Shown: one piece after another, positions 21,433-26,110 of the stretch
Layout: each line of letters opens with the position of its first letter
Numbering within the stretch: position 1 is the stretch's first letter
From: a virus
Length of the DNA stretch: 26,110 nucleotides
Strand: one strand, 5' to 3'
Virus record (IMG/VR): IMGVR_UViG_3300012984_000032
Span: 1-26,110 of that record
The notes under the pieces: generated by a model
Seen by the model: only the letters and a program-made list of their open reading frames with translations
What the model was told of the DNA's origin: nothing
The model's database searches: none
Made by a program: the position numbers and the translations under genes

Positions 21433-21564
21433 CTATTTTTCCTTTTTCGTGACGTGCTGACCGAGCAGCATTTTGATATATATCGGCAACTTGAGTCCTA
21501 AAGCTTTAGCCTCTTTTTCAAGTTTGTCCGAAATGTTCTTTTCGAGCGTAATCTTGATCTGCAT
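21433..21564 (-). CDS. Ribbon-helix-helix DNA-binding protein (43 aa)
   Basis: Minus-strand ATG 21564 lies five bases after AGGAA. The product is the minimal RHH fold: a beta strand (QIKITLEKN), helix one (SDKLEKEAKALGL) and helix two (PIYIKMLLGQHV), with a basic end. RHH dimers bind repeated operator DNA. Its start overlaps the preceding stop as TGATG and its stop lies one base from the lipoprotein start, so it should be co-expressed with them. It may repress its own operon through the GATAA/TTATC repeat at 21942-21961. Confidence 0.7.
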   Translation of the reverse strand: MQIKITLEKNISDKLEKEAKALGLKLPIYIKMLLGQHVTKKEK

Positions 21565-21692
21565 CACATTTCCTGTTGCATCAAAAAGGCCGCGAATATC
21601 AGGACGAATCCAACCGTCATCATCAGGATCCAGGCCAGTTTCAATACGTCGCGTTCCAGTTTACTTAGTTTGGTTTCCAGTTCGGGTTTCAT
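21564..21692 (-). CDS. Small single-pass membrane protein (42 aa)
   Basis: Starts in an ATGA overlap with the preceding gene and ends in a TGATG overlap with the RHH gene. An N-terminal charged helix (KPELETKLSKLERDVLKL) is followed by one membrane segment (AWILMMTVGFVLIFAAFLM) near the end. It is typical of phage or toxin-type mini membrane proteins; no name can be given. Confidence 0.6.
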   Translation of the reverse strand: MKPELETKLSKLERDVLKLAWILMMTVGFVLIFAAFLMQQEM

Positions 21693-21904
21693 TTCTTTAC
21701 CTTTCTGACTATGTGAAAGCCTTGCGTTTCCAGAAAATCGATCAATATTTGGGCTTTAATGTGATCGTTCCCGCCAGCAGCAAGTATCAGATTCTCGGTA
21801 TCCGGATCGAGACGGGGATTCTGCTCCATATGATGCAGTGCATAAGCCAGGACGTGGCGCTTGAATACTCGTTCCCTGGCCGCCTTGATGTTACGCTTTT
21901 GCAT
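21689..21904 (-). CDS. Small helical protein, first of the leftward mini-operon (71 aa)
   Basis: ATG 21904 follows GGAGGAACCAAA, a strong ribosome site, so upstream in-frame starts are rejected. The N-terminus is very basic (MQKRNIKAARERVFKRHV) and the rest is helical (LDPDTENLILAAGGNDHIK, then ILIDFLETQGFHIVR). No family recognised. It is translated with the following membrane protein through a four-base overlap. Confidence 0.6.
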   Translation of the reverse strand: MQKRNIKAARERVFKRHVLAYALHHMEQNPRLDPDTENLILAAGGNDHIKAQILIDFLETQGFHIVRKVKK

Positions 21905-21941
21905 TTTGGTTCCTCCGGTCCAGGCCGGGACCATCCCTGCA

Positions 21942-21961
21942 CCTGATAATTCACTTATCGG
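21942..21961 (-). promoter_or_regulatory. Inverted repeat at the promoter of the leftward mini-operon
   Basis: GATAA (21945-21949) and TTATC (21955-21959) are separated by five bases, with CC and GG flanking. On the minus strand a -35-like TTGGCC and a -10-like AATTAT are 17 bases apart and overlap it. A second inverted repeat, TCTGGCC (21966-21972) with GGCCAGA (22000-22006), lies further upstream. Good operator candidates for the RHH protein. Confidence 0.4.
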
Positions 21962-22018
21962 ACGATCTGGCCAAAACTTGAGACCTCGGTCCAAAAAAAG
22001 GCCAGAGGGGGGATGAAA

Positions 22019-22047
22019 TTGACCAAGTCAGGCCAACCTGCTAGGAT
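22019..22047 (+). promoter_or_regulatory. Promoter of the packaging operon
   Basis: TTGACC (22019-22024) and TAGGAT (22042-22047) are exactly 17 bases apart. Five of six and four of six positions match the sigma-70 consensus. It precedes the RyR-domain gene by about 30 bases and is the clearest promoter in the window. Confidence 0.55.
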
Positions 22048-22080
22048 CCATGCAGAAATCAAAAAAACCAGGGGTAACCA

Positions 22081-22515
22081 ATGGATCTTTATTACCAAAT
22101 TGCGGAAGTTTGTCATGAAGCCAACCGCGCGTATTGTAAGGCAATTGGGGACGATAGCCAGGTCCCCTGGTCCGACGCACCGGCCTGGCAGAAAGATTCC
22201 GCGGCCCAGGGCGTAAAGTTCAAAGCAGAATTCCCCCTGTCGACTCCCGCCGACCAGCATAAGAACTGGCTAATGCAAAAACAGAACGATGGCTGGACCT
22301 ACGGCGAAACCAAAGACGTCGATAAAAAACAGCATCCTTGCATGGTCGAATACGATGAACTGCCTGCCGAGCAGCGGGCGAAAGATCATATTTTCCAGGC
22401 GATTGCTGGAACCATGTTGCGACAATTGGAACGAATTGAAAGGGTTTGGATTGAAGACAAGCATCTTCCTACTGATATCGGCGCAAATGGTATTGTCAGC
22501 TTGCAGCACAACTGA
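22081..22515 (+). CDS. RyR-domain protein (144 aa)
   Basis: ATG 22081 lies six bases after AGGGG. Most of the protein is one RyR repeat, the fold first described in ryanodine receptors and present in many phages: IAEVCHEANRAYC, then VPWSDAPAWQKDS, HKNWLMQKQNDGWTYGE and KKQHPCMVEYDELPAEQRAKD. Bacterial and phage copies are known, with unclear function; ligand binding has been proposed for such domains. A C-terminal helix (LRQLERIERVW) overlaps the start of a nested lipoprotein gene. It is the first gene of the terminase operon. Confidence 0.85.
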   Translation: MDLYYQIAEVCHEANRAYCKAIGDDSQVPWSDAPAWQKDSAAQGVKFKAEFPLSTPADQHKNWLMQKQNDGWTYGETKDVDKKQHPCMVEYDELPAEQRAKDHIFQAIAGTMLRQLERIERVWIEDKHLPTDIGANGIVSLQHN

Positions 22516-22711
22516 CAAGGGTGATCCAGTCGTCAATAAGCACACCTGGGTTTGGTGCTGGAACCAATGCGGGAAGGGCGACAAGCTGTCCGCGGTTTCC
22601 AATTCCGCATGCGTATGCAGCAACGGGGGAGTGATCCCGATGCAGCCGCAAGTTGTCGAGCCCAATGAGCCGAGCCTTTACGATAGGATTGTTGGCCTTT
22701 TTAAGGATTGA
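22451..22711 (+). CDS. Small lipoprotein overlapping the RyR gene in another frame (86 aa)
   Basis: TTG 22451 is six bases after AAAGGG (22439-22444) and opens a lipoprotein signal (KTSIFLLISAQMVLSAC, lipobox LSAC), all encoded inside the 3' end of the RyR gene in a different frame. The mature part has four cysteines (VWCWNQCG and ACVCSNGG) that could form disulphides, and an amphipathic C-terminal helix. Nested small lipoproteins in phages recall outer-membrane spanins, but this one lies far from the lysis genes and lacks their proline-rich body. Its stop is three bases from the small terminase start. Confidence 0.55.
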   Translation: MKTSIFLLISAQMVLSACSTTDKGDPVVNKHTWVWCWNQCGKGDKLSAVSNSACVCSNGGVIPMQPQVVEPNEPSLYDRIVGLFKD

Positions 22712-22714
22712 TTG

Positions 22715-23143
22715 ATGGCAGAACGCGGCGAAAATTTCACGGATGATGAAAAGCGTGCTATCGCGATGGCAGCCGATATTCTCTTGTCGGTAGGCGCGAC
22801 CTGGGATCAAGTTCGGCTCGAACTGTTTCGCATCTCATGCTCAGACAGCCCACCCTTCAATCGAGTTCCCTGTCAGGCCCATGTCGAAAATATCGTACTT
22901 GAAGTGCTCGGTATGGCCAATTTTACTGAGTATAGGGAAAAGCGAAAAGACGGGGTAAAAGTCGCCTTAAAGAACAAAGCAGTTCAGATGGCAATGGCCG
23001 GGAACACGGCGATGCTCATCTTTTGCCTGAAGAACCTCTGCGGCTGGTCTGACAACGTGCAGGCGGTTCCGGATCCCGAGGATGCGAAGAACAAAATCCG
23101 CATGGCCTATGATATAAACAACATCCCGGCGATTGCAAAATGA
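22715..23143 (+). CDS. terS: Terminase small subunit (142 aa)
   Basis: It recognises viral DNA and hands it to the large terminase for packaging. ATG 22715 is seven bases after AAGGA (22703-22707). The N-terminal half carries a helix-turn-helix-like segment (EKRAIAMAADILLSVGATW). The C-terminal half has the typical oligomerisation pattern VQMAMAGNTAMLIFCLKNLCGW found in many phage small terminases. It overlaps the large terminase gene by four bases, the usual arrangement. Confidence 0.82.
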   Translation: MAERGENFTDDEKRAIAMAADILLSVGATWDQVRLELFRISCSDSPPFNRVPCQAHVENIVLEVLGMANFTEYREKRKDGVKVALKNKAVQMAMAGNTAMLIFCLKNLCGWSDNVQAVPDPEDAKNKIRMAYDINNIPAIAK

Positions 23144-24534
23144 TGAGTGAAGCCGCGGTCGCCATCTCGAAACCCAACTTCAGCGCGTTTATCCCGTTCG
23201 GATACCAGATAGACGTGTTGAAATTCCTGTATTCATACCAGTACGAGATAGGAACGCCGGAAATCCTTCTGTCAGGATCGGTCGGTTCAGCCAAATCAAT
23301 CCTGATGGCCCATATCGCGATCAGGCACTGCCTTGAAAATGTGAATGCCTGCGTCGCCATCGGCCGCCGTTCGCTTCCAGATCTGAAGAAAACCCTCTTC
23401 AGGGAGATTATTGAGCACCTCCAGGAAAGCCTGATCGAGGGTTATCACTTCACGGTCCGAAACCACACCGGGGAGATTGAATTCTGCAATGGCGCGCGGA
23501 TCATCTCGGTCACCTGGGGGGATCAGAGGTGGGCGAAGTTCCGATCGCTCAAGCTGAGCGGTCTGATGATCGAGGAGCTGACCGAGAATGACGATGACTT
23601 TGAGCCTGGGTTCAAGATTCTGAAAGCACGCCTACGCCGTATACCTGGCATCAGGCACAATTTCCTGATCACTGCAACCAACCCGGGGGAACCGGACAGC
23701 TACTGGCACAAGTATTTCATCGAGGGGTCAAAGACATCCCCGACCAGGTTTGTTTTCTACTCTGTGACCACGGACAACTTCTATCTGGACGCAGTCTATA
23801 TCGAGCAGCTGCTTCGGGATTACTCGGTCCTGGAAGCTGAGCGGTATTTGAAAGGGAAATGGATATCGATAGGCGGGGAGGGGATTTATCACGCCTATGC
23901 CGAGGAGCGGAATCTGATCGGAAGGCCATTCGTTCCAGACAAAACTAAGCCATTGCGCCTGACGTTTGACTTCAACGTCGCAGACGGCAAGCCTCAATCG
24001 TGCGCTCTGTTCCAATATGTCCGCGGCGAATGGCATTTTTTCGGGGAGTCCGTGATCAAAGATGCCAACTGGTGCCTCGATAACCTTGATGATTTTGAGG
24101 CCAATGGCCTTCTCGGCTGGAAAGATACAGATGGCTCTGTGATGAGGTTTCCTAAATATCTGATATATGGTGATGCGACCGGCCGTTCAAAATCCGCGAA
24201 CTCCCTTTACTCGAATTATGAGCTAATTGAAGGCTGGTTTAAGCAGCGACGGCTCATATGCAGCATCGAGGTTCCAAGAGCAAATCCTCCCCTCGTCACG
24301 CGCTGGACAACGGTCAACGCTATGTGCCAGAATGCGATGAAGGAAGTCCGACTATACGTCCACGAATCATGCCCGACCTTGAACCAGGGTATGAAGCTCG
24401 CCCGGAAAAAAGAAGGGACGGCTCTGGAAGACGATTCCAAAGCCTATCAGCACATTACAACCGCGTTGGGCTATGCGGTCTGGTATATCAAAAATTTCGA
24501 CGATGCAACCGAACCGAGGGTGACACACTTATGA
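23140..24534 (+). CDS. terL: Terminase large subunit, ATPase and nuclease (464 aa)
   Basis: It pumps DNA into the prohead and cuts it. The ATPase domain shows a Walker A variant GSVGSAKS (46-53), a Walker B GLMIEE (141-146) and the coupling motif ITATNPG (177-183). The RNase H-like nuclease domain shows FDFNV (276-280), YGDATGR (343-349) and DDSKAYQHITTALGYAVW (431-448) supplying the metal-binding acidic residues. Length and domain order are normal. The 3' end overlaps the portal gene as ATGA. Confidence 0.93.
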   Translation: MMSEAAVAISKPNFSAFIPFGYQIDVLKFLYSYQYEIGTPEILLSGSVGSAKSILMAHIAIRHCLENVNACVAIGRRSLPDLKKTLFREIIEHLQESLIEGYHFTVRNHTGEIEFCNGARIISVTWGDQRWAKFRSLKLSGLMIEELTENDDDFEPGFKILKARLRRIPGIRHNFLITATNPGEPDSYWHKYFIEGSKTSPTRFVFYSVTTDNFYLDAVYIEQLLRDYSVLEAERYLKGKWISIGGEGIYHAYAEERNLIGRPFVPDKTKPLRLTFDFNVADGKPQSCALFQYVRGEWHFFGESVIKDANWCLDNLDDFEANGLLGWKDTDGSVMRFPKYLIYGDATGRSKSANSLYSNYELIEGWFKQRRLICSIEVPRANPPLVTRWTTVNAMCQNAMKEVRLYVHESCPTLNQGMKLARKKEGTALEDDSKAYQHITTALGYAVWYIKNFDDATEPRVTHL

Positions 24535-26000
24535 TCAATCTCCTGGATCCCGAGCAGCTCAAAGAGATAGCGGAATTCATCAAATGTGAAACCGATCGAC
24601 TGCAATACAACAAAAAGATTTTCACTATTCTCGGCGGGAACCTGAAGCCTCTCCTGGAAAGCAGGATGCTGCAGGACCTTGGACAAAAATCATTTGACCA
24701 GGCCCAGTTCAGGCAGGCACCAATCAACGTGTTCAGAAAGATTGTCGATAAGATAACCCGAATATATCAGGACAACGTTGTCAGGACGGTCGAAGGCGGG
24801 ACCGAGGAGGATGAAAAGCTCGTCAGCTGGTATGAGGATAAGCTCAACCTCAACTCAAAGCTCAGCAAAAATAATGAAAACTTCAATGCATATCACTATG
24901 CCCTGCTCCAGATCGGCCTGACTGAGCCTGAGTTTCAGGAAAACCCGAACAGCAATTTTAAAACCCCGTTTGTTCGGTCAATCCCAAATCATCAGTTTCT
25001 CATCATGAATGCATCATCGACCGATCCAACCACGGCCGATATCATCATCGTCTGCATGCCAAAGCGTAGAAAGGCAGACGGGAACTACGACAGCATATAT
25101 TACGTCTATACCCGATATCAGTTCGTCATCATCAATCAGCAGGGTGAGATTCAGATGGACCTGATGAACGAAAAGGAAATGGATGGGACCAACCCCTACG
25201 GCACCAACCCCTTCAGCTATGCCAACGCCAGTCAGGATTGCGTCATGCCGGAAATCCAAACGGATAACCTGGATATGTCGCTGCTCATCCCCCTGCTCCT
25301 GACTGACCTGAACTACGCAACGAAGTTTCAGGCATTCTCGGTGTTCGTCGCGATCGGTCTTAAGAACGTCAAAGCCGAGATGGCACCAAACTCTGTGATC
25401 GAATTTGACGCCAACCCGGCTGCAGATAAATCCTCATTTGACGTCCTGAAACCCAGTGTGGACATAAGCGAGGTCTTGAACCTTGCTGCATCCCAGATGT
25501 CGCTCTGGCTGTCATCGAAGAGCGTTCGCCCGACGATCGTGGCTGGGGATCTTGGGGCCGACAGCTTCGCTTCCGGCATCTCCAAGATCATCGACGAGGC
25601 TGACACTTTCGAGGCCCTGAAATGGCAGATCAGCGTCTACAAGAAGTTCGAGGCCGACTTTTGGGAGCGCCTGCTGACCAAGATGCATCCCCAGTGGGTC
25701 GCTGCTGGCGTGATCGAGAACAAAACCATCTTCAGTGCCAAAGCCAGGGTGGTGACCAACTTCGCCACACCTTCCCCTATGCAGACAAGGGGCGAACTCG
25801 TGAAGCAATTGGATGAGGAGCGGGTCGCCGGATTCACATCAAAAGAGCGTGCGATGAAACGCCTCAATCCTGAAATGACCGATGAAGAAATCGTGGCGCT
25901 TATAAAAGAAATCGACGCTGAGACACCAATCATCCAGCCAATGGGGGGGAATGGCTTTGGCTCGCAACAAGGAAACCCAGCTCAAGCTGCGAGTGCCTGA
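24531..26000 (+). CDS. Portal protein (489 aa)
   Basis: The portal is the ring through which DNA enters and leaves the head. The gene directly follows the large terminase in a four-base overlap, and the true ATG is 24531, so a longer upstream frame is artefactual. Sequence fits a portal: FRKIVDKITRIYQDNVVRTVE near the N-terminus, long helical crown and wing stretches, and QMSLWLSSKSVRPTIVAG with a Leu-rich C-terminal half. The C-terminus ends in a Gly/Gln/Ala-rich tail. No clear SPP1 or lambda type signature could be assigned. Confidence 0.85.
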   Translation: MINLLDPEQLKEIAEFIKCETDRLQYNKKIFTILGGNLKPLLESRMLQDLGQKSFDQAQFRQAPINVFRKIVDKITRIYQDNVVRTVEGGTEEDEKLVSWYEDKLNLNSKLSKNNENFNAYHYALLQIGLTEPEFQENPNSNFKTPFVRSIPNHQFLIMNASSTDPTTADIIIVCMPKRRKADGNYDSIYYVYTRYQFVIINQQGEIQMDLMNEKEMDGTNPYGTNPFSYANASQDCVMPEIQTDNLDMSLLIPLLLTDLNYATKFQAFSVFVAIGLKNVKAEMAPNSVIEFDANPAADKSSFDVLKPSVDISEVLNLAASQMSLWLSSKSVRPTIVAGDLGADSFASGISKIIDEADTFEALKWQISVYKKFEADFWERLLTKMHPQWVAAGVIENKTIFSAKARVVTNFATPSPMQTRGELVKQLDEERVAGFTSKERAMKRLNPEMTDEEIVALIKEIDAETPIIQPMGGNGFGSQQGNPAQAASA

Positions 26001-26110
26001 ATATTTCGACGCTGAACAGAGGGCGGATGTTGCCGAACGAGTCATGGAATTCATTATCGATCGGAGCAAGAAGGGCTACAACGTCCACGGCCGTGATTGG
26101 TCTGGCAAGG
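25951..26110 (+). CDS. Start of the next head gene (3' truncated by window)
   Basis: The frame starts at ATG 25951, inside the portal gene; GGGGGGG at 25943-25949 is one base from it, so TTG 25957 (six bases later, better spaced) is an alternative start. It stays open to the window end. The visible 53 residues (ETQLKLRVPEYFDAEQRADV, then VMEFIIDRSKKGYNVHG) are helical and charged. The gene after portal is usually a head-morphogenesis or scaffold protein; this piece is too short to decide. Confidence 0.6.
   Translation, partial: MALARNKETQLKLRVPEYFDAEQRADVAERVMEFIIDRSKKGYNVHGRDWSGK

Noticed and set aside
22451-22711. Outer-membrane spanin (Rz1-like) identity for the nested lipoprotein
   Set aside because: It is cysteine-rich rather than proline-rich and lies about 11 kb from the lysis genes.
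24258-24530. Upstream extension of the portal frame into the terminase gene
   Set aside because: The ATG at 24531 in a four-base overlap with the terminase stop is the normal start, and the extension would read 270 bases of terminase in the wrong frame.

Overview
The window is about half of a tailed double-stranded DNA phage genome (free phage, prophage or phage-plasmid). The rightward block at the left end carries the end of a tape-measure gene, three tail proteins and a large tail fibre. The rightward block at the right end carries small terminase, large terminase, portal and the start of the next head gene. The remaining head and tail genes would lie outside the window, between the last gene and the first, so the map looks circularly permuted. 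A long non-contractile (siphovirus-like) tail is inferred from the tape measure. No integrase, CI-like repressor, tRNA, rRNA, insertion sequence or CRISPR array was seen.

Layout: 2-7761 tail genes; 7793-8133 a 35-residue Lys-rich ORF and an Acb2/Tad1-like probable signalling-nucleotide sponge; 8140-10394 a cassette of two exported single-heme lipoproteins and a small ORF, closed off by hairpins at both ends; 10426-11113 a lysis pair (coiled-coil membrane protein and M15 endolysin); 11290-13285 a YceI-like protein, an outer-membrane-type barrel with an N-terminal CXXCH, a VRR-NUC nuclease and a small protein. On the minus strand, 17108-13304 is an early operon with a RepL-like winged-helix protein, small unknowns, a zinc ribbon, a Gp157-like protein and a RecT-like annealase. 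The 595-base gap at 17109-17703 holds terminators and twin hairpins. On the plus strand, 17704-20316 carries tightly packed small unknown genes and 20439-20912 a fourth exported CXXCH protein. A minus-strand mini-operon (21904-20949) encodes two small unknowns, a ribbon-helix-helix protein and a lipoprotein. From 22081 the packaging operon begins with an RyR-domain protein.

The host is probably a Gram-negative bacterium with a periplasm and a c-type cytochrome maturation system, since four proteins combine an export signal with a heme-binding CXXCH. The barrel's N-terminus (YPQ, HGY, CATCH, then NYGR) and the Pro/Thr-linked single-heme lipoproteins recall proteins I associate with Bdellovibrionota/Oligoflexia. 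That host call is an inference from memory, not a search result.

The most unusual content is the spread of four exported heme-binding-type proteins plus a YceI protein through an otherwise ordinary phage map. This looks like cargo acting on the host's periplasmic electron transfer or on the envelope. Other points of interest are the Acb2/Tad1-like protein, several promoter-then-terminator leaders ahead of operons (suggesting antitermination control), and palindromes at the promoter of the recombination operon.
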